This document shows positions 1 to 9,942 of a stretch of 64,000 nucleotides of DNA, in pieces. The notes below the pieces were generated by a model. The model saw nothing but the letters and a program-made list of their open reading frames with translations, searched no databases and was not told where the DNA came from. Position numbers and translations under genes: made by a program. The stretch is from Leptospira fainei serovar Hurstbridge str. BUT 6 (GTDB taxonomy: Bacteria; Spirochaetota; Leptospiria; Leptospirales; Leptospiraceae): positions 510,001 through 574,000 of the forward strand of contig NZ_AKWZ02000002.1 in NCBI RefSeq assembly GCF_000306235.2, written 5' to 3'. Within the stretch, counting starts at the first letter, position 1. Each line of letters opens with the position of its first letter.

Positions 1-959
1 CGAATATCGCTCGAATCTAAAATTCCGAACGAAGTAAATAGGATCAAAGGAAGCATCGCCACCACTCCGGCAGGAATTCCATGAAACGATTCGGACAACC
101 AAAGGCAAACGGTACAAAGGAAACTAGCTAGCACAAAATGCAATTTTCGTTTTGATGCCTTATCGCTTTCTTCGACGAATCGCAATGAAAGCTTCAAATC
201 AACGCTGGGAGGAAACGCTTTTAAAATCCAAATCCATGCAAAAAATAAAAGTATCAAGAGTAAGGGAATCGCGACCAGCATCCAGGATCCGAAAGAAATG
301 GAATCACCAAAACCGTGATTTTTTAAATTAGCAAAAGCTATTATATTAGGAGGAGATCCGATAGGCGTACCGATTCCACCTAAATTTGCGGCGAAAGGAA
401 TTCCTATTAAAATTCCTTTCCGAAACTTTTCATCCGTCGGCAGAATCTGCAGCAAAGGAAACACTAACGCGATCATTAACGAAGCGGTTGCCGTGTTACT
501 CATCCACAGAGAGATACCCGCAGTAACAAGCATTAAACCCATTAAAACGAAACGGGGAGAATCACCGAAAGCGGGAAGAATTCGATTCGCTAGCCATCGA
601 TCGACTCCGACTTTTACGCATCCTTTAGCCAAAGCGAAACTCCCCAGGAAGAGAATCACTGCAGAGTCGGCAATTGCGGCAAGGAATACGTTTGGTGCGG
701 GATTTTTTCCGCCAATCGGGCGAATTAAATTCAAAAATTCCCATTTTCCCGGATTAGAGAAGAGCAAAATTTCTAAAAAAATGACAAGCAAGGAAGTCGC
801 ATGCCCGGGAATCACTTCAAAAATCCAAAAACACGCAGCGAGTAGTAGTATAGAAAACATCGCTCCGACGGAATACGGAAGCAAGCCGAAATGAGAACAT
901 AGAGGAGGAAGGAAGGAAAGAAGGACTGAAATAAGGAGCTTTATGAACGTATTGGTCAT
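1..959 (-). CDS. DASS-family (SLC13) anion:Na+ symporter, partial (C-terminus outside window)
   Basis: The frame is open from an ATG at 959 to the window edge, giving about 319 residues of a very hydrophobic protein with repeated membrane segments. Two family signatures are visible: SNTATA near residues 154-159 and GIGTPIGSPPN near 195-205, the paired Na+/substrate-binding motifs of the divalent anion:sodium symporters (CitT/NadC/SdcS type). Family knowledge says the substrate is a dicarboxylate, citrate or sulfate; the sequence does not say which. It is divergent from the glycosyltransferase at 1135, separated by about 175 bases. Members are usually 450-550 residues, so roughly a third is missing here. 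No strong Shine-Dalgarno sequence precedes the ATG. The family call is confident, the substrate unknown. Confidence 0.85.
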   Translation of the reverse strand, partial: MTNTFIKLLISVLLSFLPPLCSHFGLLPYSVGAMFSILLLAACFWIFEVIPGHATSLLVIFLEILLFSNPGKWEFLNLIRPIGGKNPAPNVFLAAIADSAVILFLGSFALAKGCVKVGVDRWLANRILPAFGDSPRFVLMGLMLVTAGISLWMSNTATASLMIALVFPLLQILPTDEKFRKGILIGIPFAANLGGIGTPIGSPPNIIAFANLKNHGFGDSISFGSWMLVAIPLLLILLFFAWIWILKAFPPSVDLKLSLRFVEESDKASKRKLHFVLASFLCTVCLWLSESFHGIPAGVVAMLPLILFTSFGILDSSDI

Positions 960-1134
960 GTTATTTTAATCGAGATAATAGAGTAGAACGTTCGGGAATT
1001 CCAACAACAAGTTCATATTCTGTCAATCTTTAGTGCGCGCTATGTCTTAATCTTTCTTTGAATTCTTCGGCATAAAAAATTGTAGTCCGACGAACTCTCC
1101 GTAAAAAAATGACTTCAATTCAGAAGCTATCCTA

Positions 1135-1905
1135 ATGACACAACTCGTATCCATCATCATGCCGGTTTATAACGCCGAGAAGTTTATTGCAGCCAGTATA
1201 GAGAGCGTCTTAAATCAGAAATACACTTCTTGGGAATTGTTGATGGTCGACGATCAGTCCAAAGATTCCAGTCGAGAGATTATGCAGGCCTATTCGAAGC
1301 GGGATTCCAGAATCAAATCCATTTTCAAAGAAAGGAATTCAGGTTCGGCGGATAGTCGTAATCAGGGAATTCTTGTGGCTAAAGGTCGTTACATCGCCTT
1401 CTTGGATTCGGATGATCTTTGGGACTCCGAGTTTCTAAGCGAACAGATCAAATTAATGCAGGATGAGAATGTGGCGTTTTCATTTTCTTCCTACAGAATT
1501 GTAGACGAAACGAATCGGGAAATTTTGAAACCGTATATGGCCGCCGGCGGCCCGATCACCTATTGGCAAAATCTGTTATACAATCGCGTAGGTCTCTTAA
1601 CGGCGATTTACGACGCCGAAACTCTCGGAAAAATGTATTTCGACGTAAGCTTAAAAAGCCTTAGGGACGATTACGCACTTTGGCTGGACATTCTCAAAAA
1701 GATTCCATACAGCGTCGGAAATCCTAAAATACTCGCGAGCTACCGCGTACGAAAGGGAGCCCTAACATCCAATAAGAAAAACGTAATTCTCCCACATTTC
1801 CGAATGTTGAAAAACCGAGAACGATTGGGCTGGTTAGCCGCGGCGTTTTATACCGGCGTATGGGGCTTAGTGGCCTTGAAGAAATATTACTTTAATCGAA
1901 TATAA
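1135..1905 (+). CDS. Glycosyltransferase family 2 (TuaG-like)
   Basis: A GT-A fold glycosyltransferase of 256 residues that should transfer a sugar from a nucleotide-sugar donor onto a growing glycan at the inner membrane face. The N-terminus SIIMPVYNAEKF is the classic GT2 opening, VDD (38-40) binds nucleotide, and FLDSDDLW (89-96) carries the metal-binding DxD-type motif. The short C-terminus ends with a hydrophobic stretch (GWLAAAFYTGVWGLVAL) that may contact the membrane. It is followed 8 bases later by a second plus-strand glycosyltransferase, so the two are probably cotranscribed, opposite to the rest of the glycan locus. Donor and acceptor cannot be read from the sequence. Resemblance is to TuaG/WfgS-type enzymes. 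Confidence 0.85.
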   Translation: MTQLVSIIMPVYNAEKFIAASIESVLNQKYTSWELLMVDDQSKDSSREIMQAYSKRDSRIKSIFKERNSGSADSRNQGILVAKGRYIAFLDSDDLWDSEFLSEQIKLMQDENVAFSFSSYRIVDETNREILKPYMAAGGPITYWQNLLYNRVGLLTAIYDAETLGKMYFDVSLKSLRDDYALWLDILKKIPYSVGNPKILASYRVRKGALTSNKKNVILPHFRMLKNRERLGWLAAAFYTGVWGLVALKKYYFNRI

Positions 1906-1913
1906 TTCCGCTC

Positions 1914-3464
1914 ATGCGATTGTACGAAATCCGATTTTCATCAGAAGGCAAAACGGAGGAATCCGAACTTTATCTAAAAAGTAGCGGTCCGATATCGATT
2001 GTCGATAATCGCTTATCCTTGGAGAAAGGGACCCAAATTAGCTTCGGCACTTATTTCAATTCATTTTCGGTCAGAAAATGGAAGAAATACACCTCCGTGT
2101 CCGATCTGGAAATACGTGTTGAAGGAAAAGGGGAATTTTCGGTTCGAATTGTCGGAGCGAAATTGGCGAAGGCAGGAATTGTGTATGATGTTCTTTTAGA
2201 ACGAGAATGTCAGGGGAATTTTAACGAAAAGATTAATTTAAACGTCATAGACTGCGATCTATTGTACCCCGAGATCATCGCTAAGAAGGCTAATTGCGAA
2301 ATATACGAAGTAGGCTATCATTCCGGATTCGGCGAGAATGAAGCACGACTCGCGGTCGTATTTTGTACGTTCAAGCGAGAAGATTTTATCAAGGAAAATC
2401 TGAAAAACCTAAAATCCGGAATATTAGAGCATCGGAATTCTCTTCTGAGGAACCGCATTCAAACGTACGTTATCGATAACGGACGAACGCTTAACAATGA
2501 GAATATTCCGGATTTCATACGCGTAATTCCTAACCCGAATTTAGGGGGAGCAGGCGGATTTACGCGAGGAATTATTGAAGTTCTTTCGAATTCCTCGTTC
2601 AGTCACATCCTCCTATTAGACGACGATATAAAATTCTCCATTACATCTTTGGAAATCGTTTATTCGTTTATATCGGCGATCAAAGAAGACTACGCCGAGC
2701 ATTTCATAGGAGGCGGGTTGATCGATTTAGAAATACCTTATCTTCAATACGAAAGAAACGCTTCGTGGAACGGAGTATCGACCAGAATCAACGGAAGCAA
2801 TCTTGACCTTAGAATAACCGAGAATCTAATTCGGAACGAGATCGAAGATGAAACTCAAGGATTATATGCGGGCTGGTGGTTTTGCTGCCTTCCGGTAAAA
2901 TCGGTTAAAAAATTAGGTTTCCCTCTCCCATTCTTTCTAAAGGGAGACGACGTCGAATATTCTTTGCGGAATGAATCGAAAATTCTTACAGTAAACGGTA
3001 TTGCAGCCTGGCACGAAGCCTTTCCGAAGAAGACGCGAAAATGGAATTACTATTATCAAATCAGAAATTATCTTTTCTTAAGCGTCCTTAGATTTGAAAA
3101 TTATGACCGAACCGATCTTTTAAAGTTCTCTCTTTATCGATTGATAAAGAACACGTTTACGAGAAACCATCTCGCGTTAGAGTATACAAGAAAAGCCTTA
3201 TACGATTTTCAAACCGGCGAGCTCCCCGAATCGAGCGAGGCTCAACTGCTCCAGAAGTCCGTCCTTGCATTGAAGCCGGGAACAGATTCTTTGATTAAGC
3301 TGGGCCTTGAATGTTTGTCTTTAACGTTTCGAATTTGGAAAATTTTTCCCGAGCTTTCGACTAAAATCAGAAAGAATGCGGACCGTTATTATAGATTCCC
3401 TTTTTGGTCCGAATATCTGAATTTAGATAATAAAAAGGATTCCGCAACCGACATGGGTCATTAA
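1914..3464 (+). CDS. GlfT2-like galactofuranosyltransferase (GT2)
   Basis: A 516-residue protein with an N-terminal beta-rich region (about 1-140) followed by a GT2 core. Key motifs are CTFKRE (151-156), NPNLGGAGGFTRG (207-219), the DDD metal site (236-238), GDDVE (344-348) and WHE (366-368). This set matches the polymerising galactofuranosyltransferase GlfT2 of mycobacteria, which uses UDP-galactofuranose. The UDP-galactopyranose mutase gene ends 8 bases away on the other strand and a second protein with the same architecture lies beyond it, so the three probably form a galactofuranose module. The stop is convergent with glf and no terminator hairpin is visible between them. Specificity for Galf is inferred from motif and context. 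Confidence 0.8.
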   Translation: MRLYEIRFSSEGKTEESELYLKSSGPISIVDNRLSLEKGTQISFGTYFNSFSVRKWKKYTSVSDLEIRVEGKGEFSVRIVGAKLAKAGIVYDVLLERECQGNFNEKINLNVIDCDLLYPEIIAKKANCEIYEVGYHSGFGENEARLAVVFCTFKREDFIKENLKNLKSGILEHRNSLLRNRIQTYVIDNGRTLNNENIPDFIRVIPNPNLGGAGGFTRGIIEVLSNSSFSHILLLDDDIKFSITSLEIVYSFISAIKEDYAEHFIGGGLIDLEIPYLQYERNASWNGVSTRINGSNLDLRITENLIRNEIEDETQGLYAGWWFCCLPVKSVKKLGFPLPFFLKGDDVEYSLRNESKILTVNGIAAWHEAFPKKTRKWNYYYQIRNYLFLSVLRFENYDRTDLLKFSLYRLIKNTFTRNHLALEYTRKALYDFQTGELPESSEAQLLQKSVLALKPGTDSLIKLGLECLSLTFRIWKIFPELSTKIRKNADRYYRFPFWSEYLNLDNKKDSATDMGH

Positions 3465-3472
3465 ACGAACTA

Positions 3473-4618
3473 TTATTCCGCCTTCCCGATAAATTCTTTT
3501 GCTATCGCCCTTGCCTCTTTAATTACGTGATGCATATCCATATATCGATACGTGGCTAATCTACCTAAAAAAGTCACGTTCTTTTGCTGCACGGCCTCCG
3601 CTTCGTATTTAGCGAATTTTTCCATATCTTCGTTTAATCTTTTCGGATAATACGGAATATCGCTCGGCGAAGTTTCCTTACTAAATTCCTTGAACCAAAC
3701 CGTTCGTTGATGCACTTCCCAAGGAGCAAAATGCTTGTGCTCATGAATTCGCGTCCAAGGCACGTCAACATCGCAATAGTTTAACACCGCATTCCCTTGG
3801 AAATCGCCTTCTCCTTCATTACGCTCAAAAGTCACGGTCCGGTATCCTAATCGACCATGGCGAAAGGAAAAATACTCATCAATCGGGCCGGTATAGAAAA
3901 TGTGATCGAAGCCTAGCGAATCCCGTTCAGGTAAAAACTTTCTATTCAACGTTACCTGTATATTAGGATGATCCAGCATCTTACGGATAATCTCCGTATA
4001 TCCTTCTTCAGGGATACCTTGGTACGGATCCGCATAGTAATTATCGTCGTAATTAAATCGCACCGGCAATCGTTTCAAAATCGACGCGGGGAGTTCCTTA
4101 GGATCGCAACCCCATTGCTTTCGAGTATAACCGTAAAAGAAGGCTTTGTATATTTTCTCACCGAGAAATTTCAAAGCCTGTTCCTCGAAATTTGCAGGCT
4201 CATCGATATTAACCGCAGCCTGAGATTTTAAAAATTCTCTCGCCTCTGCGGGGCCTAACTGAGTTCCAAAAAGTTGGTTGATCGTATGCAGATTCACCGG
4301 CAAGGAATATACGGCGCCTTGATGCACACCCTTTACCCTATTCACGAAAGGTCTGAAGCGAACGAAGGAGTTCACATATTCCCAAGTATCCAAATCATCC
4401 GTATGGAAAATATGAGGGCCGTATTCATGGAGCATTACGCCGGTCGATGCATCGCGATGAGTATTACAATTCCCAGCAATATGGGAGCGTTGGTCTAAAA
4501 CGGTTATCTGCGGTCTGGGAGATAGACTTTCCGATAGTTCGTGAGCGACAACGGCGCCGGAAAAACCGGCGCCTACGATGAGGATTTTGCGAGAGTTTTG
4601 ATCACCTGAATGGTGCAA
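3473..4618 (-). CDS. glf: UDP-galactopyranose mutase
   Basis: Flavoenzyme that interconverts UDP-galactopyranose and UDP-galactofuranose, supplying Galf for the glycan. The FAD-binding Rossmann motif is KILIVGAGFSGAVVA near the start, followed by the family signature HEYGPHIFHT and the tryptophan/arginine-rich substrate region (RKQWGCDP, then RLATYRYMDMH near the end). A start at 4708 would overlap the upstream gene by over 100 bases. A TTG at 4618 has GGAG at 4630-4627, eight bases upstream, and gives 381 residues, the usual family length, so I choose TTG 4618. It then overlaps the end of the GlfT2-like gene by 17 bases, suggesting translational coupling. It is the last minus-strand gene of the glycan locus. 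Confidence 0.92.
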   Translation of the reverse strand: MHHSGDQNSRKILIVGAGFSGAVVAHELSESLSPRPQITVLDQRSHIAGNCNTHRDASTGVMLHEYGPHIFHTDDLDTWEYVNSFVRFRPFVNRVKGVHQGAVYSLPVNLHTINQLFGTQLGPAEAREFLKSQAAVNIDEPANFEEQALKFLGEKIYKAFFYGYTRKQWGCDPKELPASILKRLPVRFNYDDNYYADPYQGIPEEGYTEIIRKMLDHPNIQVTLNRKFLPERDSLGFDHIFYTGPIDEYFSFRHGRLGYRTVTFERNEGEGDFQGNAVLNYCDVDVPWTRIHEHKHFAPWEVHQRTVWFKEFSKETSPSDIPYYPKRLNEDMEKFAKYEAEAVQQKNVTFLGRLATYRYMDMHHVIKEARAIAKEFIGKAE

Positions 4619-6386
4619 GCTTTTGTCTCCAAAAAGATTCGGAACTGAATCCGTTAAATTCCTCGCGCCAAAGCGAAGATAAACGGCGATGATGAATAAC
4701 AATTTCAAATATTATACGAAGAGCGGATAGCGCAAGACGAAAAGTTTTTGCAACGCTTTTGGTTCTCACGTACACTTCCGGACGTCGTTCGTCAAAATCA
4801 AAAAGTAAGGAACTCCCTGAAGAATTAAAAACGGCTTTAGCAACCCCCCGCGATCGATTCATGCGAGAGGGAAAAAAAGAGAAAGAAATCAAATTGAAGC
4901 TAATTAAAGAAAACGGCAACAATGCAGCATTAAATATAATTTGCATAACTCCGTTCCGTCTTAATAACGGCTTTCCAGTTCCGACAGTTTCAGGAGCATA
5001 TTTTTTCATTACCTCGATGTGTTTCGCTTCCATGTCCAAACCAGATAGCAAGCTCGGACCGCCCAAAATATCCCTTATCCCGTCTATGGCGGCTTTCAGA
5101 GTCTCATATTGGAATGTAAATAGATAACCGAAAAAACGAACGATATAAACTTTGATTAATGACCACCGCCCTTCGTTATTCAAGGCAAAATGCAAAATTC
5201 CGTAATTTCTATAATTATAATATTCTACCCATGGATTAACTTTCGCATAAAATGGTTCGTGCCAAACCGCCATCCCTGGAAAAGATAAGACCTCCGATCC
5301 GGAAAGTGAACGAACCAATCCGAATGCTATATCATCGCCCCTAATAAAGAAAGGCGGATATAATGCCGTCGTTTCATCTTTCTTCGTACCGAACCCGGTA
5401 AAAAAAAAGCCCGAATAATTCTTTACATTTCGAGTATCGGCCATTGCATACGATTGCAAATTTTCCGGTCGACTCAAATCGATTCCTGCATAATAGGAAT
5501 TAATCCGAGAATCCTCGACGTAAAATTTAGCTCCGGCTTCGACAACTTCCCTTGGTCGCTTCAAATCGAACATAGCGCCGGAAAGCAATAATTTATCCGG
5601 TTCTATCGATGAATCAAGTATCGAAATCAATCTAAAAAAAGATTCCGGATGAATGATTGCATCGTCGTCGCAAAATGCGAAATAATCGAAATTTCCTTTA
5701 TCTTTTGCTTCAAGATAGGCTCGGGCAAAGCCTCCTGAACCGCCGTAATTTGGATTAGAAAAAAGATAGCTCTCCAAATCTGTCGGCATTTGGGAAGATG
5801 GAATCGTTCCGGCGTTATCAGAAATAAAAATCGCAAGTCTTTTTGCAACGACAGAATCTTCGAGCCAAGTTTTTAGATTACTGAACAAAAATTCTTCGCG
5901 CTTATAGGTGCAAATACAAACTGCTAATCTGCCTGATCTCCGAGCCGCTGAAGTTTTCTTCAGATTTCCGTTGGAAAATTTTAAATTACTCCCGGCTTTC
6001 AGTTTCGGATAAATCATATCCGGCGATTCAGAATTAATTTCCAATTCGACTGTTATTAAAAGTGAACCGTCCGAATTGTTTATATCTTTCGTAAAGAAGG
6101 TGGACTTGCGGCCATCTCGAAAACAAAATTCAATGCTTATATTCCCGTCGCCTTCGATTAAACATTCAAAACAGTATTTCCCGGGTCCGTAAATTTTAAT
6201 CAAATGCCGAGGAAAAATCGCGTTAAAATAGGAAGCGAACGACAGAGATTCCTTCGCAGAGAGAATTAATGTCGAATTATCATTTTCTGGAGAGTAAGAA
6301 ACATTGCCGACTCCGGAAGAAGTCCCAAAAAAAAGATATTCAGATCCTTTTAAAATCGGAGCGACGAATCTCTGAATTTCATGCAT
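4602..6386 (-). CDS. GlfT2-like galactofuranosyltransferase (second copy)
   Basis: Same architecture as the plus-strand protein at 1914: an N-terminal beta-rich domain of about 150 residues, then a GT2 core with VCICTYKREE, NPNYGGSGGFARA, CDDD metal site, RGDD and WHEPF motifs. The C-terminal third is helical with a hydrophobic stretch (IIFNAALLPFSLISF). Family knowledge: GlfT1/GlfT2 pairs extend galactofuranan, the first priming and the second polymerising, so two copies around glf make sense. Start is uncertain: ATG at 6386 is chosen; an in-frame TTG at 6401 would add five residues and neither has a clear Shine-Dalgarno sequence. The 3' end overlaps the glf start by 17 bases. Linkage and order of action are not readable. 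Confidence 0.8.
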   Translation of the reverse strand: MHEIQRFVAPILKGSEYLFFGTSSGVGNVSYSPENDNSTLILSAKESLSFASYFNAIFPRHLIKIYGPGKYCFECLIEGDGNISIEFCFRDGRKSTFFTKDINNSDGSLLITVELEINSESPDMIYPKLKAGSNLKFSNGNLKKTSAARRSGRLAVCICTYKREEFLFSNLKTWLEDSVVAKRLAIFISDNAGTIPSSQMPTDLESYLFSNPNYGGSGGFARAYLEAKDKGNFDYFAFCDDDAIIHPESFFRLISILDSSIEPDKLLLSGAMFDLKRPREVVEAGAKFYVEDSRINSYYAGIDLSRPENLQSYAMADTRNVKNYSGFFFTGFGTKKDETTALYPPFFIRGDDIAFGLVRSLSGSEVLSFPGMAVWHEPFYAKVNPWVEYYNYRNYGILHFALNNEGRWSLIKVYIVRFFGYLFTFQYETLKAAIDGIRDILGGPSLLSGLDMEAKHIEVMKKYAPETVGTGKPLLRRNGVMQIIFNAALLPFSLISFNLISFSFFPSRMNRSRGVAKAVFNSSGSSLLFDFDERRPEVYVRTKSVAKTFRLALSALRIIFEIVIHHRRLSSLWREEFNGFSSESFWRQKLAPFR

Positions 6387-6534
6387 TAAAATGGGAACCA
6401 ATCTTATTACTTTTAGGCATCATAAAATTCCTCTATCAATATATATCCTGATTACCGGTTAAACGATTAGCGCATTAAATTAGAAGTTCGATCGATTAAT
6501 GGATGCATCGCCGGTTCCCATGCAAAAATTACGG

Positions 6535-7659
6535 TTAAAGAATAAATTTCTCACCCGAAAGTAGAGGGACTTCGACCCCATTCCAAGTCTCGATTATAGT
6601 AAAGGATTCTAGGCGAATTTTCTCGCGTAATGAAAATATATGGAAAATCGGCACTCTTCCGGAAAAAGAAGCCCAACCTGAAAACGTGCTCGGGGGTCCG
6701 ATAATAAAGTCGCATCGTGACATGAAATATAAGTCTTCAGCCGTAGTTCCGTCCGACATTTGAACATTTACGGAAGGAATTGAATACTCCGCATCTTTTT
6801 CATCGGAAAAAATAATAAATAGAATTTTCTGAAATCCTGCTTCTTTCAATACTTCACTTACTTCGGCCATTTTCCGTTTAATATCGTCAATTTCGAAAAA
6901 GAATTTTCCATTTAACCATTCCCGATAATCTTTTCTCCTATGATGGACCGCGACAATCTTATCAAACTGACTCCGAAGAATTTTAATTCTATTAACAACT
7001 TTATCAATCGCTTCGTCCTTAAAAGCGAGAAATGTTAATACGTCTTCATGCATTTGACGGCTAGTATCGAATCCGCCGATACGATAACGCCAGCCGGACA
7101 TCAGCAAAATTTTCGATTTAAACGCCTTCTTCAAAAAAGAATCCGAGTCAAGATAAAACGTTTTGCCGCAGAAATTCTTCACATTGGATTCCGAATCAGC
7201 TGCATCAGAATATTCAAAAAAATGCAAATTCTCGGCGATAGTAAACGGGAACAGACGAATCTTCAATTGTAAGGCAGAAATCACTTTCAGATAAAAAGGA
7301 TATCGCTTCCAGTTTTTCGACTTGAGAAGAGACCAATTCTTCAAATGCGCCGGGTAACTCGGGACAAAATTCGCATCGAATTGCTTAAAAAAATGGGCGT
7401 ATTCGCCGAAGGAAGGACAAATAAAAACGCAATCATACTTTTTACAGAATTGAATAAAATGTAAAAACAGGATCAATCGATTACCTAGCTGCCCATAAGT
7501 TCCGGTATAAACTACGACGCGCTTCTTTAACCGAATACTCAGCCAAAGTAATCGAACATACAATAAAAGAATTGCGGGCGAACTTAGCAGAACTCGCAAG
7601 AATAGAAGAAATTTCCCCTTGTTGATAATTCTACTTAATCGCAAATCATTTCTTCCCAA
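6535..7659 (-). CDS. Fucosyltransferase-like glycosyltransferase (GT11/NodZ superfamily)
   Basis: About 374 residues. GQLGNRLILF near the N-terminal third, HHRRKDY in the middle (compare HxRRxD of alpha-1,2/1,6-fucosyltransferases) and DFIIGPPSTFSGWASF near the C-terminus are the conserved motifs of the GDP-fucose-using superfamily that includes GT11, GT23 and NodZ. The neighbourhood supports this because a GDP-L-fucose synthase gene is encoded at 15410-16345. A hydrophobic N-terminal segment (LLFLRVLLSSPAILLLYV) could anchor it to the inner membrane. Start uncertain: TTG at 7659 is the only start near the conserved region's expected beginning, with no clear Shine-Dalgarno site; a TTG a little further in, preceded by AAGGGGAA, is an alternative. 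Fucose specificity is an inference. Confidence 0.65.
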   Translation of the reverse strand: MGRNDLRLSRIINKGKFLLFLRVLLSSPAILLLYVRLLWLSIRLKKRVVVYTGTYGQLGNRLILFLHFIQFCKKYDCVFICPSFGEYAHFFKQFDANFVPSYPAHLKNWSLLKSKNWKRYPFYLKVISALQLKIRLFPFTIAENLHFFEYSDAADSESNVKNFCGKTFYLDSDSFLKKAFKSKILLMSGWRYRIGGFDTSRQMHEDVLTFLAFKDEAIDKVVNRIKILRSQFDKIVAVHHRRKDYREWLNGKFFFEIDDIKRKMAEVSEVLKEAGFQKILFIIFSDEKDAEYSIPSVNVQMSDGTTAEDLYFMSRCDFIIGPPSTFSGWASFSGRVPIFHIFSLREKIRLESFTIIETWNGVEVPLLSGEKFIL

Positions 7660-7690
7660 TAGCGCACTGGATAGATAATCTCATCCAACT

Positions 7691-8821
7691 TTAATATGTT
7701 TTGTCGAATGCAACTGCTCGATAAACGTTTGCAGTTCCGGTAGCCATTTTTTTCAAAGAAAAGTCCAAGATTCGCGAGGTAGCCAATCGTAAAATCCTGG
7801 TACGCTTTGGACCGTCCTTCCACGCCTCCTCAAGAGATTCGAGAAAGGAAGCGCCCGATTCCGGGTCAAAGTAGAAAGCGGCGTCCCCTCCTACCTCAGG
7901 CAAACTACTACGGTTCGCCAAGAGTGGCACGCAACCATTTGCCATCGATTCAAGAACCGGTAATCCGAAACCCTCGTATAGCGACGGAAAAATAAAAACG
8001 TATGCATTTTGATATAAATACCGAAGCTGCGCGTCATCCACATCCATTTGAATAATTCTCGTTTCCATATTCGCTTTCCGAATTTTCTCTATCTCAATCC
8101 GATTAAATCCTCCTCCCCCTGCACAAAATAGGAAACTGTCAGGGTTTTCCTTTAGGAAGATTGGAAGATACTCCAAAAGGAACTGAAAATTTTTATATGT
8201 CCCCCTACCGCCGACGAATAAGATACATTTTCCTTCCGGCAAAGAGACGCGTTCCTGCCTTAAAAATTTCACTGCAGGATCGATAGACAATAATACTGTT
8301 TCGATTTTCTCCTCCGGGATTTTATATGTCTTCAGTAGATCTCTTTTAGTACATTCAGAAATAGCGATAATGCGTGCGGCCTTTTCGATTAATGTAGGTT
8401 TATAGTAGGTAGTCCGGTCGTTCTTAAAATCGTTCGGATATTTTTCATGAATTAAATCATAAACCGTTAGAACAAAAGGTTTATCCTTTAAAAAAGGCAA
8501 AAAGTACGGGAAGTAATAGGTAGGATGAAATACGTCAAATTCGTTAGAAATTAGGCTCGCTAGCGAAAAAGGAAGATTTACATAACGAAGCAAACGTCGT
8601 TTGCCGGGAATTTTAAAGTCGTGAGGGAAAAGACGATTATAGAATTGAGGATTCCAAACTTCACGGACATATTCATTGGAACTGAATTCGAGACTTAATT
8701 CAGCTTCTATTCCGAAAGACGAATCTGTTCGAAATCCTTGTATCAAATTACTGAAATATCTAGAAATCCCCCCGTACCTTTGAAGAGAAAAAATCTGATG
8801 ATCAAAAAGGACTTTCATCAT
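7691..8821 (-). CDS. Glycosyltransferase family 4 (GT-B)
   Basis: A 376-residue retaining GT-B transferase. The N-terminus MMKVLFDHQIFS...YGGISRYFSNL is the typical opening of mannosyltransferase-like GT4 enzymes. ISECTKRDLL ends the acceptor half, FVGGRGTYKNF opens the donor half, and EGFGLPVLESMANGCVPLLA with SSLPEVGGDAA is the E-x7-E nucleotide-sugar site. It should add one sugar (often mannose, rhamnose or fucose) to a lipid-linked glycan in the cytoplasm. It begins at an ATGATG about 240 bases downstream of the rfbA stop, so it may be read through from rfbBA or have its own promoter; I see no convincing one. Sugar specificity cannot be read. Confidence 0.85.
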   Translation of the reverse strand: MMKVLFDHQIFSLQRYGGISRYFSNLIQGFRTDSSFGIEAELSLEFSSNEYVREVWNPQFYNRLFPHDFKIPGKRRLLRYVNLPFSLASLISNEFDVFHPTYYFPYFLPFLKDKPFVLTVYDLIHEKYPNDFKNDRTTYYKPTLIEKAARIIAISECTKRDLLKTYKIPEEKIETVLLSIDPAVKFLRQERVSLPEGKCILFVGGRGTYKNFQFLLEYLPIFLKENPDSFLFCAGGGGFNRIEIEKIRKANMETRIIQMDVDDAQLRYLYQNAYVFIFPSLYEGFGLPVLESMANGCVPLLANRSSLPEVGGDAAFYFDPESGASFLESLEEAWKDGPKRTRILRLATSRILDFSLKKMATGTANVYRAVAFDKTY

Positions 8822-9063
8822 TTCATAATATATTAACGGCTAAAGTATTCCGAATGGACATAGCGCATCGGTGATTCGAGTTTATTTTTTAAAAAGTCGA
8901 TGAAAAGACTTTTCTTCATTCTCCGAAAGTATTCGGTTATTTCTAGATATGTATCTTAATGATAAAAGATACTCGGATACGACAAAATCTCCCCATCCGA
9001 TTATACCGACGAAGAATCCATCTTCAAATTACTACAAAGCACGTAAAAATTGAGATTATCTCC

Positions 9064-9942
9064 TTAGAAAATATTCTCGGTAATTATTCTTTGTAAGTAC
9101 TGACCGTATGAATTCCCTTTCAAGCTTCCGATTATTTTTTCCATTTCCGAATGAGTAATGAAGCCCTTGCGATATGCAATCTCTTCCAAGCACGCTACTT
9201 TTAGACCCTGTCGTTTTTCAATCGTACCGATGAATACGGACGCATCGAGCAAAGATTCCGGAGTTCCGGTGTCTAACCAAGCAAATCCTCTTCCCATAAC
9301 TTCGACGGATAAATTGTTATTCGCTAAATAGACTTTATTAATGTCCGTAATCTCTAGTTCGCCGCGAAAGGACGGATTTAGAGATTTTGCTATTTCTACG
9401 ACGCTACTATCATAAAAATAAAGTCCGGTTACTGCAAAATTCGACTTAGGAGCCGCAGGCTTTTCTTCGATAGAAATGGCTCTTCTATCGCTGCTAAATT
9501 CAACCACTCCGTATCTTTCCGGATCATGTACGGGGTAAGCAAAAATCGTGCATAGATCCGTCTTTAAATCGGCCCTCTCCAGCATTTCCGACAGCGCATT
9601 TCCGAAATGAATATTATCTCCTAAAATCAGAACGGAAGGACTTCCTTCGATAAATTTTTCCCCGATGATGAAAGCCTCGGCAATGCCGTTTGGATTCGGT
9701 TGCACTGCATAATCGATTTGGATGCCCAAGTGGGTTCCGTCTCCTAAGAGGGTTTTAAATAAGTGTATCGATTCCGGATTAGTTATAAGTAATATTTCCC
9801 GAATACCTGCAAGCATTAAGGTTGCCAACGGATAGTAAATCATCGGTTTATCATAGATCGGTAAAAGCTGCTTAGAAACGACTCGAGTAACCGGATATAA
9901 ACGGGTACCGGAACCGCCGGCTAATATTATCCCTTTTCTCAT
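9064..9942 (-). CDS. rfbA: Glucose-1-phosphate thymidylyltransferase
   Basis: RmlA makes dTDP-glucose from dTTP and glucose-1-phosphate, the entry step for all dTDP-deoxysugars. GGSGTRLYP (9-17), the dTTP site, [19 protein letters not shown] and [20 protein letters not shown] are diagnostic. Length (292) is normal. Its ATG at 9942 overlaps the rfbB stop as ATGA, so the pair is coupled. rfbC and rfbD for rhamnose are absent from this window, whereas fdtA and fdtB are present at 16395-17944. Here RmlA/RmlB therefore probably feed a dTDP-3-amino-3,6-dideoxyhexose; a rhamnose pathway elsewhere cannot be excluded. Confidence 0.97.
   Translation of the reverse strand: MRKGIILAGGSGTRLYPVTRVVSKQLLPIYDKPMIYYPLATLMLAGIREILLITNPESIHLFKTLLGDGTHLGIQIDYAVQPNPNGIAEAFIIGEKFIEGSPSVLILGDNIHFGNALSEMLERADLKTDLCTIFAYPVHDPERYGVVEFSSDRRAISIEEKPAAPKSNFAVTGLYFYDSSVVEIAKSLNPSFRGELEITDINKVYLANNNLSVEVMGRGFAWLDTGTPESLLDASVFIGTIEKRQGLKVACLEEIAYRKGFITHSEMEKIIGSLKGNSYGQYLQRIITENIF

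Noticed and set aside
8822..9063. Search for a gene remnant in the 242-base gap before rfbA's downstream neighbour
   Set aside because: All frames contain early stops and no protein-like stretch or clear promoter was found.
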